Origin: an uncultured Cetobacterium sp.
GTDB lineage: Bacteria; Fusobacteriota; Fusobacteriia; Fusobacteriales; Fusobacteriaceae
Assembly (NCBI RefSeq): GCF_947038635.1
Contig: NZ_CAMQXC010000008.1
Span: forward strand, 1 to 38,741
DNA: 38,741 nucleotides
Direction: 5' to 3'
The position numbers were made by a program, and so were the translations under genes. Below, piece after piece: positions 30,065 to 38,741 of this stretch. The notes under the pieces are model-generated. The model was not told where the DNA came from. It was given only the letters and a program-made list of their open reading frames with translations, and searched no databases. Within the stretch, counting starts at the first letter, position 1. Every line of letters begins with the position of its first letter.

Positions 30065-30121
30065 CTAGGTTAAATAATAGTAGTAATATGAATTTGTATT
30101 AAAAACTATTTTTTGTTTCAT
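30065..30121 (-). CDS. Leader peptide MKQKIVFNTNSYYYYYLT* (18 aa)
   Basis: Minus strand GAGGAGGAAAGTA ATG AAA CAA AAA ATA GTT TTT AAT ACA AAT TCA TAT TAC TAC TAT TAT TTA ACC TAG. Confidence 0.82.
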   Translation of the reverse strand: MKQKIVFNTNSYYYYYLT

Positions 30122-30149
30122 TACTTTCCTCCTCATAATTATTTGGAGT

Positions 30150-30177
30150 ATTATAACACAAATAAAAAATAATACAA
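30150..30177 (-). promoter_or_regulatory. Promoter of leader peptide / AGCS transcript
   Basis: Minus strand TTGTAT (30177-30172), 16-nt spacer, TATAAT (30155-30150). Confidence 0.65.
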
Positions 30178-30303
30178 GAAAAAAATTGAGGTTAGTGATT
30201 TTTTTAGAGGTAAAAGCCCAAAAAATGTATTGGATATATAGGTATAAAATGGTATAATAAATAATAATTTATAAAACTGATAAGGAATTGAAAAGGTGAG
30301 AAG

Positions 30304-30906
30304 ATGTTAGTAAAAGCGTTACTTTTAATTGTTATTGGATCAATGATTGGATGGGTTACGAACTATATTGCAATAAAGATGTTATTTAGACCATATAAAG
30401 AGATAAACTTAGGGTTTTTTAAAATCCAAGGTTTAATTCCTAAGAGAAGACATGAGATAGGAATAACTTTAGCAGATACAATTCAAAATGAACTAATATC
30501 ATTGGATGATATAACAAAAAAATTAGAAAATGCAAATTTAGATGTTGAAATGGAAAGAGTAATTGATAGTATATTAGAAAAAAAGTTAGCATCAGAGATA
30601 ACAACGAGATTTCCAATGATAGCTATGTTTTTAAATGAATCAGCTTTAAATAAGATAAAAGATGCTATAAAAGGATCAATAATGGAGAATAAAGATCAGA
30701 TAATTGGAATGTTATTTGAAACTTTGGAAAAAAATGTTGATTTTAAAGAGATTATAGTTGAAAAAGTAGATGGATTTTCTTTAGAAGAACTAGAGAGAAT
30801 AACTTTTTCTTTAGCAAAGAAAGAGTTGAAACATATAGAAATAATTGGAGCTATTTTAGGTGGACTTATTGGGGTTGTACAATTTGTAATAACAGTTTTT
30901 ATTTAA
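30304..30906 (+). CDS. DUF445 family membrane protein
   Basis: 'IGSMIGWVTNYIAIKMLFRPYKEINLGFFKIQGLIPKRRHEIGITLADTI' and C-terminal TM 'GAILGGLIGVVQFVI'. Confidence 0.85.
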   Translation: MLVKALLLIVIGSMIGWVTNYIAIKMLFRPYKEINLGFFKIQGLIPKRRHEIGITLADTIQNELISLDDITKKLENANLDVEMERVIDSILEKKLASEITTRFPMIAMFLNESALNKIKDAIKGSIMENKDQIIGMLFETLEKNVDFKEIIVEKVDGFSLEELERITFSLAKKELKHIEIIGAILGGLIGVVQFVITVFI

Positions 30907-30915
30907 GGAGAAAAA

Positions 30916-31905
30916 ATGGATAGGATAGTTTCTAATGAAGAGTTGGAATTTGAAGGAGAAGTTCAAAAAAATCTTAGACCAAAAAGATTAGCTGAATATA
31001 TCGGTCAAGAATCACTAAAAGAAAAAATGAGTATTTTTATAGAAGCTGCAAAAAAAAGAGGTGGATGTATAGATCATATTCTTTTATATGGGCCACCTGG
31101 ATTAGGGAAAACAACTTTAGCAGGAGTAATAGCTACAGAAATGGGAGTTAACTTAAAAATAACTTCAGGACCAATATTAGATAAAGCTGGAGATTTAGCG
31201 GCTATTTTAACATCATTAGAAGAGAATGATATACTATTTATTGATGAAATTCATAGATTGAATACGTCAGTAGAAGAGATTTTATATCCAGCTATGGAAG
31301 ATGGAGAGTTAGATATTATTATTGGAAAAGGACCTTCAGCAAGATCAATAAGAATAGAATTACCACCATTTACTTTAATTGGAGCTACAACTAGAGCAGG
31401 TCTTTTGAGTTCTCCTTTAAGAGATAGATTTGGTGTAGTCCATAGAATGGATTATTATAAAGAAAATGAACTTGAAGGAATAGTAAAAAGAGGTGGCGCT
31501 ATTTTAGGTGTCAAAGTTGAAGAAGAGGGAGCAAAAGAGATTGCTTTAAGAAGCAGAGGAACTCCGAGAATTGCAAATAGATTGTTAAAAAGAGTTAGAG
31601 ATTACTGTGAAATAAAAGGAAATGGAGTTGTTGATTTAAGCAGTGCTATAAAAGCACTAAATATTTTAGGTGTAGATAAGCAAGGTTTAGATGAATTAGA
31701 TAGAGATATTATAAAAGCTATAATAGAAAATTATGGTGGTGGTCCAGTAGGTGTTGAGACTTTAGCTTTGATGTTGGGAGAAGATAGAAGAACAATAGAA
31801 GAGGTATATGAACCCTATTTAGTTAAAATTGGTTATATTAAAAGAACTAGTCGTGGTAGAATGGTTACAGAAAAGGCTTATAATCATTTTGAGATAAAGG
31901 AGTAA
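30916..31905 (+). CDS. ruvB: Holliday junction branch migration helicase RuvB
   Basis: '[19 protein letters not shown]', '[23 protein letters not shown]', 'FIDEIHRLN', '[19 protein letters not shown]', '[29 protein letters not shown]'. Confidence 0.97.
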   Translation: MDRIVSNEELEFEGEVQKNLRPKRLAEYIGQESLKEKMSIFIEAAKKRGGCIDHILLYGPPGLGKTTLAGVIATEMGVNLKITSGPILDKAGDLAAILTSLEENDILFIDEIHRLNTSVEEILYPAMEDGELDIIIGKGPSARSIRIELPPFTLIGATTRAGLLSSPLRDRFGVVHRMDYYKENELEGIVKRGGAILGVKVEEEGAKEIALRSRGTPRIANRLLKRVRDYCEIKGNGVVDLSSAIKALNILGVDKQGLDELDRDIIKAIIENYGGGPVGVETLALMLGEDRRTIEEVYEPYLVKIGYIKRTSRGRMVTEKAYNHFEIKE

Positions 31906-31909
31906 GAGG

Positions 31910-32335
31910 ATGAAAATAAGTACAAAAGTTAGATATGGCGTAAAAGCATTAGTATACATAGCTGAAGCTTCTCAGAAAGGAAACTTAGCTCGAATAAAGG
32001 AGATATCAGAATCAGAGGATATATCAGTTCAGTATTTAGAACAAATTTTATTTAAATTAAAGAATGAAAATATAATTCAAGGGAAAAGAGGTCCAAATGG
32101 AGGTTATAAACTTTCGATGGAGCCTGAAGATATTACACTACATGAATTGTATAAAATATTAGATGATGAAGTTAAAGTTATTGATTGTAATGAGAATAAT
32201 AAAAGTAAAAATTGTTCTTGTGTTGATGATGAGTGCTCAACAACTTGTATATGGAGCAAACTAGATATAGCTATGACTAAAATTTTAGAGGGAACAACTT
32301 TAGCAGAGTTAATAAAAAATAAGGATATGATATAG
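31910..32335 (+). CDS. Rrf2 family transcriptional regulator with Cys-rich loop
   Basis: 'MKISTKVRYGVKALVYIAEASQKGN...ISVQYLEQILFKLKNENIIQGKRGPNGGYKLS', 'DCNENNKSKNCSCVDDECSTTCIW'. Confidence 0.88.
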   Translation: MKISTKVRYGVKALVYIAEASQKGNLARIKEISESEDISVQYLEQILFKLKNENIIQGKRGPNGGYKLSMEPEDITLHELYKILDDEVKVIDCNENNKSKNCSCVDDECSTTCIWSKLDIAMTKILEGTTLAELIKNKDMI

Positions 32336-32344
32336 GAGTTTATA

Positions 32345-33055
32345 ATGATAAGTGTTATAATATCTAAAGACAATATAGCAAATGAAATAATAGAAATAGT
32401 GGATAAAAATGACATAAACCATTTAAAAAATGCTTTTAGAATAAAAACGGGAGAGATCATAAGAGCTGTAGATGGAGAGTATGAATATATTTGTGAAGTT
32501 TTAAATATAGAGAAGAAGATAATAGAAGCTAAAATTTTAGAAAAAAATGAAGATAGATTTTCTTCTGAAGTTTATATAGAAGCAGCGATAGGAATTTTAA
32601 AAAATGATAAAATGGACTTAACAATTCAAAAGTTAACGGAGATTGGGGTAAGTAAAATAACACCACTATTAACAAAAAGAGGTGTAGCTAAAATTACTGA
32701 GAAAAAAGACAAATGGGATCTAATAGTAAAAGAAGCAACAAAACAGTGTCAAGCTGTTAAATTAGTAGAAATTGGAGAACCTAAAAAATTATCAGAACTA
32801 AATTATGAAGAATATGATTTAATGTTTGTTCCATATGAATGTGAAGATAAAAATTCATTAAGAAACATTTTAAATAAAGTTGAAAATAAACCTAAGAAAG
32901 TTTTATATATAATTGGTCCAGAGGGGGGATTTGATAAAGAGGAGATTGAGTTCTTAACAGAGAAAGGTGTTATGCCTGTATCTTTGGGGAAGAGAATATT
33001 AAGAGCTGAAACTGCCTCAATTATAGTAGGAGGAATATTAGTAAATGAATTTTAA
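32345..33055 (+). CDS. rsmE: 16S rRNA (uracil1498-N3)-methyltransferase
   Basis: 'HLKNAFRIKTGEIIRAVDG', 'IQKLTEIGVSKITPLLTKRGV', 'YIIGPEGGFDKEEIEFL', 'VSLGKRILRAETASIIVGGIL'. Confidence 0.93.
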   Translation: MISVIISKDNIANEIIEIVDKNDINHLKNAFRIKTGEIIRAVDGEYEYICEVLNIEKKIIEAKILEKNEDRFSSEVYIEAAIGILKNDKMDLTIQKLTEIGVSKITPLLTKRGVAKITEKKDKWDLIVKEATKQCQAVKLVEIGEPKKLSELNYEEYDLMFVPYECEDKNSLRNILNKVENKPKKVLYIIGPEGGFDKEEIEFLTEKGVMPVSLGKRILRAETASIIVGGILVNEF

Positions 33056-34367
33056 TAATAAAAAAGTAGCTTTCTATACATTAGGGTGTAAAGTTAATCA
33101 ATATGAAAGTGAAAGTATAAAGAATCAATTAATAAAAATAGGATACGAAGAGGAAAATTTTGAAAATAAATCAGATATTTATATTGTTAATTCATGTACG
33201 GTAACAAGTATAGCTGATAAAAAAACAAGAAATGTTTTAAGAAGAGCTAAAAAAATGAATCCTGAATCAATTGTTATTGTTACAGGTTGCTATGCTCAGA
33301 CAAATTCAAAAGAGTTATTAGAGATTGAAGAGATAGATTTTGTTGTTGGAAACAGTAATAAAAGTGGTCTAGTAGATTTTATCCAAGATATTGAAAATAA
33401 AAAATCGAAGGTATTAACAGAAAATATTTTTGAGGAGAGAACTTACGAAGAGTATGAGTTTGCTACACTAAGAGAGATGTCAAGAGCGTATATAAAAATA
33501 CAGGATGGATGTAATAATTTCTGTTCATATTGTAAGATACCATTTGGTAGAGGAAAAAGCAGATCTCGTTCTTTAGAAAGTATCTGTAAAGAGATAGAGG
33601 TGTTAACAAAAGAGGGATTTAAAGAGTTTATTATCATTGGAATAAATTTAGGTGCTTATGGAGAAGATTTAGATTCTGAGATTAATTTAGAAACACTTTT
33701 AGAAACAGTAGTTAAGTTGGAAGGTGTTGAAAGAGTTAGAATAGGATCGATGTATCCAGATAAGATATCTGATAGATTCATAGAGATTATGAGAGAAAAT
33801 AGTAATAAGTTAATGCCACATCTACATATATCATTACAATCTTGTGATAATACAGTTTTAGAAAGAATGAGAAGAAATTATGGTGCAGAGCTTATTCAAG
33901 AGAGATTATTGAAGCTTAGAGAAAATGTTGAAAATATGGAATATACAGCAGATGTTATCGTGGGATTCCCAGGAGAAACAGATGAAATGTTTAATAACAC
34001 ATATGAAGTAATAAAAAATATAGGATTCTCAGATTTACACGTTTTCCAATATTCAGATAGAGAGAAAACTTTAGCAAATACATTTACAGATAAAATTGAT
34101 GGAAATGTAAAAAAGAAAAGAGCTGAAATTTTAGAAACTCTAAGAAAAGAAATGGGAAAAGAAAGAAGAGAAAAATATATAGGAAAAGAGCTAGAAGTTT
34201 TAGTTGAAGAGATAAAAGAAGATGGATGTTCATATGGGTATAGCCAAAATTATTTAAGAGTAAAAACTTCAGAAGCAACAGCTGGTGTTAATGAATTAGT
34301 AAAAATAGAAATTTCAAATTTAGAAAAGGAGTTACTAATTGGAAATGAGAAGGGAAAAAGGGTTTAG
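33045..34367 (+). CDS. mtaB: tRNA t6A37 methylthiotransferase MtaB
   Basis: 'VAFYTLGCKVNQYESESI', 'NSCTVTSIADKKTRNVLRRAKK', radical SAM 'IKIQDGCNNFCSYCKIPFGRGKSRSR'. Confidence 0.92.
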   Translation: MNFNNKKVAFYTLGCKVNQYESESIKNQLIKIGYEEENFENKSDIYIVNSCTVTSIADKKTRNVLRRAKKMNPESIVIVTGCYAQTNSKELLEIEEIDFVVGNSNKSGLVDFIQDIENKKSKVLTENIFEERTYEEYEFATLREMSRAYIKIQDGCNNFCSYCKIPFGRGKSRSRSLESICKEIEVLTKEGFKEFIIIGINLGAYGEDLDSEINLETLLETVVKLEGVERVRIGSMYPDKISDRFIEIMRENSNKLMPHLHISLQSCDNTVLERMRRNYGAELIQERLLKLRENVENMEYTADVIVGFPGETDEMFNNTYEVIKNIGFSDLHVFQYSDREKTLANTFTDKIDGNVKKKRAEILETLRKEMGKERREKYIGKELEVLVEEIKEDGCSYGYSQNYLRVKTSEATAGVNELVKIEISNLEKELLIGNEKGKRV

Positions 34368-35349
34368 TAGACAAAAGAAAACGACAAGAAAAGCAGGAAA
34401 AGCTCTAGGAGGCTTACTATTAGCTATAATAGTTATAGGTATATTAGGTGTATTTTTAACATATAATTTAAATAAAACTAATAAAAATTTAGAGAATTGG
34501 GAAAGATATGCAATAATAGGTAAAAATAATATTATTGTAGTATATGAAGATAAACTAGCAGTGAAAATACCCTTTGATGTTCAAGTAGATAAGGAAACAA
34601 CGATAAAAAAATTAGTAGATTCTAAAAACTATAAAATGGTGATAGACTCAATAAATAATTTTTTACCTGAAAAAGTTCAAAACTACAAAGTTATAAAATA
34701 TAGTGAGATAGCTTTAAATGTAAAAAATGCAAGAAATATCCCTGAAATGGTAATAGATGATAAAAAATACATTTTAACATCAGGAACGCAATCTTTATTT
34801 GCTGATTTATATGGTGGAGAATTAAAAGGTTCAACAAATTTAGTTGTAGATATATTAAACGCAAATGGAGTAGGTGGTTATGCTAGAAAGACTGGAGAAA
34901 ATTTAAAAAATAAATTAGCTTTAACTTATACAGCAGCTAACTACGAAAAAAATACAAATTATAGTTTGATTAAAATCAATGAAATTAGCAAAGAAAATGT
35001 TGAAAATATATTAGCTAATGTAAATGAAAAATATTTTAAAATAAAAGAAGATAGTGATATTCCGACATTAGCAAGTGTTGTATTAATACTTGGAAAAGAA
35101 AAAGATATCGACTTTAAAATTGAAATTAAAGGAACAACGGCGGAAGCTAAATCAGCTTTAAAAGAGTTAGAAAGTTCTGGATATAAAAATGTCACTTTAA
35201 AAGAGGATTCTAAAAAATTAGATAAATCTGTGATAGAGTATAATAGTGAAGATTATTATACAGCATTAAAAATTGCAAAAAAATTAAATATAAGTAATAT
35301 GTTAGAAAACAATAGTTTAAGTAACAAGATAAATATTTTAATAGATTAG
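34345..35349 (+). CDS. Membrane-anchored protein with one clear and one probable LytR_C-type domain
   Basis: N-terminal TM 'GGLLLAIIVIGILGVFLTYNL'; 'TNLVVDILNANGVGGYARKTGENLKNKL' and second segment 'DFKIEIKGTTAEAKSALKELESSGYKNVTLKED...IEYNSEDYYTALKIAKKLN'. ATG at 34345 or TTG at 34339. Confidence 0.6.
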   Translation: MRREKGFSRQKKTTRKAGKALGGLLLAIIVIGILGVFLTYNLNKTNKNLENWERYAIIGKNNIIVVYEDKLAVKIPFDVQVDKETTIKKLVDSKNYKMVIDSINNFLPEKVQNYKVIKYSEIALNVKNARNIPEMVIDDKKYILTSGTQSLFADLYGGELKGSTNLVVDILNANGVGGYARKTGENLKNKLALTYTAANYEKNTNYSLIKINEISKENVENILANVNEKYFKIKEDSDIPTLASVVLILGKEKDIDFKIEIKGTTAEAKSALKELESSGYKNVTLKEDSKKLDKSVIEYNSEDYYTALKIAKKLNISNMLENNSLSNKINILID

Positions 35350-35366
35350 AATTAAAAGGAGTGGAA

Positions 35367-35762
35367 ATGCTAGATTTTATCTCAATTTTATTTATTTTTA
35401 TATTGGATAACATTCCTCAAACAACATCAAAAGGATTTTTAATAATGCCGTACTTGGCTTATTTATCTTATAGAAAAGATAAAAAAATAGCATTTTTATT
35501 TCCATTATTAGCAGTTATATTAGCTCTTCATTCGAGAGAACCTGCATTTGCTTTTTTGTTCGTTGGGATAAATATTATTTTTTATCACCTATATTTTATA
35601 AACTTTGATTATAATATTGGAAACCTTTATATACTTTCACTTTTGCAAATAGTAGCATGGAAAATTTTTGTAAAAAGTCCATTTGTAATAGTGAATGTGT
35701 TATTTCTTTCAGTATTTTATTTTATAATTAATTTATTATATATGAGGAGAGCAACTAAGTGA
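35367..35762 (+). CDS. Small integral membrane protein, MreD-like by position and topology
   Basis: ATG 35367 after AAAGGAG; MLDFISILFIFILDNIPQTTSKGFLIMPYLAYLSYRKDKKIAFLFPLLAVI...; directly upstream of PBP2. Confidence 0.5.
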   Translation: MLDFISILFIFILDNIPQTTSKGFLIMPYLAYLSYRKDKKIAFLFPLLAVILALHSREPAFAFLFVGINIIFYHLYFINFDYNIGNLYILSLLQIVAWKIFVKSPFVIVNVLFLSVFYFIINLLYMRRATK

Positions 35763-37549
35763 AAAAAGATCTTGGAATAAAGTTAGGAAAAAGTTTCGAA
35801 TTTAGAGGGGAAATATATAAAGTATTTATTTTTCTAGTATTTTTATTACTAGGAAGTAGAATGGCATATTTACAAATTTTACAAAAAGATAAATATAATT
35901 ATTTAGCTCAAAAAAATAGAGTTAAATTAAGAAAAATTGATGCAGAAAGAGGAAATATATATGATTCTAATGGTGAATTAGTTGTAACTAATACACTAGG
36001 ATATAGATTAGTATATTTGAACCAAAGAGTTGTAACTAGTGAACAATTAAAAGAAATGAGTGAAGCAACTGGATATAGTGAAGATTATTTACAAAAAAGG
36101 ATAAAGTACGGAGAGATTGTACCTTATACTAAAGAAAATATTCTTGTAGAAGATTTAGATTTAGATTTAGCTCATAAATTAATGGAAAAAATTGGAGATT
36201 ATTCATATTTGGAAGTTCAAAGCTATTCAAAAAGAAAATATATACATGATTCATTAGCAGCACATACAATTGGGTATGTAAAAAAGATAACAGAAAAAGA
36301 GTATGAAAATTTGAAAGAGGATGGATACTCTCCAAGAGATATTGTAGGAAAAACTGGAATTGAAAAAATTTATGATTCTCAAATGAAGGGTAAACCTGGG
36401 TATGATTATATTGAGGTTAATGCTTTGAATAAAGCTCAAAAAATTGAAAAAAGTAAGGATCCAACTCCAGGATACAATCTACATTTATCTTTAGATATGA
36501 GATTACAAAAGTATATGGAAGAAGTTTTCCAAGAGGAGAATTTATCAGGAGCTTTAGTAGCAATAGAGGCTCAAACAGGAAAAGTATTGACATTAGTAAG
36601 TTATCCAACATATTCACTGACTACGTTTAGTTCTAAAATCTCTCAAGAGGATTGGGATCAAATAACAAATGACCCAAGAAAGCCATTAACAAATAAAAGT
36701 ATATCGGGAGAATATCCACCGGGTTCAGTATTTAAGCCATTTTCAGCCTTTGCGTTTTTTAATAATGGTTTAGATCCTAAAACAAAAATATTTGACAATG
36801 GTGTTTATAGCATTGGAAAATGGAGTTGGAGAGCTTGGAAAAAGGGTGGACATGGAACGGTTGATTTTGAAAAATCTATAGTGGAATCTGTAAATCCATA
36901 TTATTATAAATATGCTGATCAATTTGGACATGAACCGATTATTGATGTAGCTGGAAATTTTGGTTATGGTAAATTATCTAAAATAGATGTTTTTGGAGAG
37001 AGAGCAGGAATATTACCAAGTGAAAAATGGAAAAAGAAAAGATTTAAACAAGGTTGGTTTAAAGGAGATACAATAATCTTATCAATAGGACAAGGATATC
37101 TTTTGGCTACACCTATGCAAGTTGCAGTATCTTATATGGGACTTGCAAATAGAGGAAAAGCTTATGTACCTCATGTTGTAGATTATATGGAAAATGGTAG
37201 TGAAAAAGTAGAAATAAAACCAGAGGTTTTGTATGAAACAAATTATCCAAGTTGGTATTATGATGTTTTAAATAAAGCATTAATAAATACTGTTGAAAAG
37301 GATAACGGAACAACAAAAGCATTGAGAACCCCTGGATTGGTTATAGGAGCAAAAAGTGGATCATCTCAGAATTCAAGATTTGATGAAACTCATGCTCTTG
37401 TTGCAGGATATTTTCCAGCAGACAAGCAGCCAAAGATTGTATTTACAGTTCTATTAGAAGGAGCTGGAGGAGGAGGTCGTGTCGCTGGAGGAGTTGCTAA
37501 AAAATTTGTGGACAAATATTTGGAATATTACAATGAGGAGATGAAATGA
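35759..37549 (+). CDS. mrdA: Penicillin-binding protein 2
   Basis: GTG start; 'RGNIYDSNGELVVTNTLGYRLVYL', 'DIVGKTGIEKIYDSQMKGKPG', 'SGEYPPGSVFKPFSAFAF' (SxxK), 'KSGSSQN' (KSG). Confidence 0.93.
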   Translation: MKKDLGIKLGKSFEFRGEIYKVFIFLVFLLLGSRMAYLQILQKDKYNYLAQKNRVKLRKIDAERGNIYDSNGELVVTNTLGYRLVYLNQRVVTSEQLKEMSEATGYSEDYLQKRIKYGEIVPYTKENILVEDLDLDLAHKLMEKIGDYSYLEVQSYSKRKYIHDSLAAHTIGYVKKITEKEYENLKEDGYSPRDIVGKTGIEKIYDSQMKGKPGYDYIEVNALNKAQKIEKSKDPTPGYNLHLSLDMRLQKYMEEVFQEENLSGALVAIEAQTGKVLTLVSYPTYSLTTFSSKISQEDWDQITNDPRKPLTNKSISGEYPPGSVFKPFSAFAFFNNGLDPKTKIFDNGVYSIGKWSWRAWKKGGHGTVDFEKSIVESVNPYYYKYADQFGHEPIIDVAGNFGYGKLSKIDVFGERAGILPSEKWKKKRFKQGWFKGDTIILSIGQGYLLATPMQVAVSYMGLANRGKAYVPHVVDYMENGSEKVEIKPEVLYETNYPSWYYDVLNKALINTVEKDNGTTKALRTPGLVIGAKSGSSQNSRFDETHALVAGYFPADKQPKIVFTVLLEGAGGGGRVAGGVAKKFVDKYLEYYNEEMK

Positions 37550-38741
37550 ATTTAGAAAATATTGTTGAAAAGGAGAAAGAAGCAACAAAGAAAAAAACAA
37601 GACGAAGAAAATATTATAATAAGCCAAAGCAAGGAGAGAAAGCTCCAAATGTTGAAGGTTTAAACGATACTAAAAAAATTAATGATGTAAAGACTGTTGA
37701 GGTTAAAACAACTCAACAACAGAGACCACAAGCACCTAAAAAAAGAGTTCCAGCAAAAAAAGTTGAAACTGAAGAAGAGATTAAAAAGCCAATTTTAAAA
37801 ACTGAAAAAGAGGAAAAAATGTATGTTATTCCTTTAGGTGGATTAGATGAAATTGGAAAAAATATGACTTTAGTTCAATATAGAGATGAAATTATTATTA
37901 TTGATTCTGGAGTGACTTTCCCAGATGATGGATTATTAGGAATAGATTTAGTTATTCCAGATTTTAGCTATATTGAAAGTAATAAAGATAAAATAAAGGG
38001 ATTATTTATAACTCATGGTCATGAGGATCACATTGGATCAGTACCTTATTTATATCAAAAAATAGATAAAAATGTACCTCTTCATGGAGGAAAACTGACA
38101 TTAGCATTAATAAAAGCTAAGTTTGAAAGTGGAGAAGTTTCAAAAGTGCTTCCTAAAATGAGAGAAGTAAAAGGAAGAGATAAGATAAGAGTTGGAAAAT
38201 ATTTTGAAGTTGAATTTGTAGGAGTTACTCATTCAATTGCAGATGCTTATGCAGTAGTTGTTACAACTCCAGCAGGAAGAGTAATGTATACAGGAGATTT
38301 TAAAATTGACTTAACACCAGTTGATGGAGATGGAGTAGACTTTTTAAGACTTGCTCAAATTGGTGAAGAGGGAGTAGATTTATTACTTTCAGATTCAACA
38401 AACTCAGAAATAGATGGATTTACTCCATCTGAAAGAAGTGTAGGAGAAGCTTTTAAAATTGAATTTGCAAAAGCAAAAGGAAGAATTATAATAGCAGCAT
38501 TTGCATCTCATGTGCATAGACTTCAACAAATTGTAAATATAGCTCATGAGCACGGAAGAAAAATTGCAATAGATGGAAGAAGTTTAATTAAAGTTTTTGA
38601 TATAGCAGCAACTTTAGGATACTTAAAGCTTCCTGAAAATATTATGATAAATTTATCAGATGTTGATAAAATGAGAGATAATAAAGTTGTTATTTTATGT
38701 ACAGGAACTCAAGGCGAGCCAATGGCAGCACTATCTAGGAT
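37546..38741 (+). CDS. rnj: Ribonuclease J, N-terminal part (runs off window)
   Basis: Translated by hand: MNLENIVEKEKEATKKKTRRRKYYNKPKQ...KEEKMYVIPLGGLDEIGKNMTLVQYRDEIIIIDSGVTFPDDGLLGIDLVIPDFSYI...FITHGHEDHIGSVPYL...DSTNSEIDGFTPSERSVG. ATGA overlap with PBP2. Not in ORF track. Confidence 0.93.
   Translation, partial: MNLENIVEKEKEATKKKTRRRKYYNKPKQGEKAPNVEGLNDTKKINDVKTVEVKTTQQQRPQAPKKRVPAKKVETEEEIKKPILKTEKEEKMYVIPLGGLDEIGKNMTLVQYRDEIIIIDSGVTFPDDGLLGIDLVIPDFSYIESNKDKIKGLFITHGHEDHIGSVPYLYQKIDKNVPLHGGKLTLALIKAKFESGEVSKVLPKMREVKGRDKIRVGKYFEVEFVGVTHSIADAYAVVVTTPAGRVMYTGDFKIDLTPVDGDGVDFLRLAQIGEEGVDLLLSDSTNSEIDGFTPSERSVGEAFKIEFAKAKGRIIIAAFASHVHRLQQIVNIAHEHGRKIAIDGRSLIKVFDIAATLGYLKLPENIMINLSDVDKMRDNKVVILCTGTQGEPMAALSR

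Larger units (their letters stand above)
29941..30143 (-). promoter_or_regulatory. Predicted ribosome-mediated tyrosine transcription attenuator (about 200-nt leader)
   Basis: Leader ORF with five consecutive Tyr codons. Region 1 (30075-30096) pairs with region 2 (29993-30013) over about 21 bp with one bulge. Region 2 GUGGAUUU (29994-30001) can alternatively pair with AAAUCCAC (29951-29958) in the terminator loop/3' arm. Confidence 0.8.

Noticed and set aside
29941-30121. Glycine riboswitch or T-box upstream of the AGCS gene
   Set aside because: No glycine aptamer core and no T-box sequence (AGGGUGGNACCGCG-like) seen; the leader ORF with Tyr run plus attenuator stems explains the region better.
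32104-32460. 118-aa minus-strand ORF
   Set aside because: Antisense to Rrf2/rsmE coding sequence; no supporting signals.

Overview
AT-rich window from a Fusobacteriota-like chromosome (taxonomy inferred from composition and gene content only). It is mostly housekeeping operons, with no CRISPR array, transposase or prophage seen. Contents left to right: AbgT-type transporter end; alpha/beta hydrolase; AzgA-type purine permease; SEC-C protein; SfsA; a 59-aa 2[4Fe-4S] ferredoxin absent from the ORF track; YfcE-like phosphodiesterase; Lon; a polyphosphate operon (two Ppx/GppA paralogs, ppk1, pgl); a secreted hypothetical; a thioredoxin-like protein; a cation/proton antiporter; an RlmI-like methyltransferase; an aldo/keto reductase; tmRNA; an aroC/dCMP deaminase/HlyIII/MATE operon; obg; miaA; a lipoprotein plus RsbW/RsbV-like pair plus RNase Y; an AGCS-family symporter; DUF445; ruvB; Rrf2; rsmE; mtaB; a LytR_C protein; an MreD-like protein; PBP2; and the start of RNase J. 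The strongest finding is the 5' leader of the AGCS symporter (minus strand, about 29941-30155). It has a promoter, a strong RBS, and an 18-codon leader ORF MKQKIVFNTNSYYYYYLT* with five consecutive Tyr codons. It also has a roughly 21-bp complementary region pairing the leader codons with a downstream segment, an 8-nt candidate antiterminator, and an intrinsic terminator 31 nt before the structural gene. This is the full architecture of a tyrosine-sensing ribosome-mediated attenuator on a transporter family normally annotated as alanine/glycine. The second notable finding is a tandem Ppx/GppA pair with reciprocally degenerate domains, next to ppk1.
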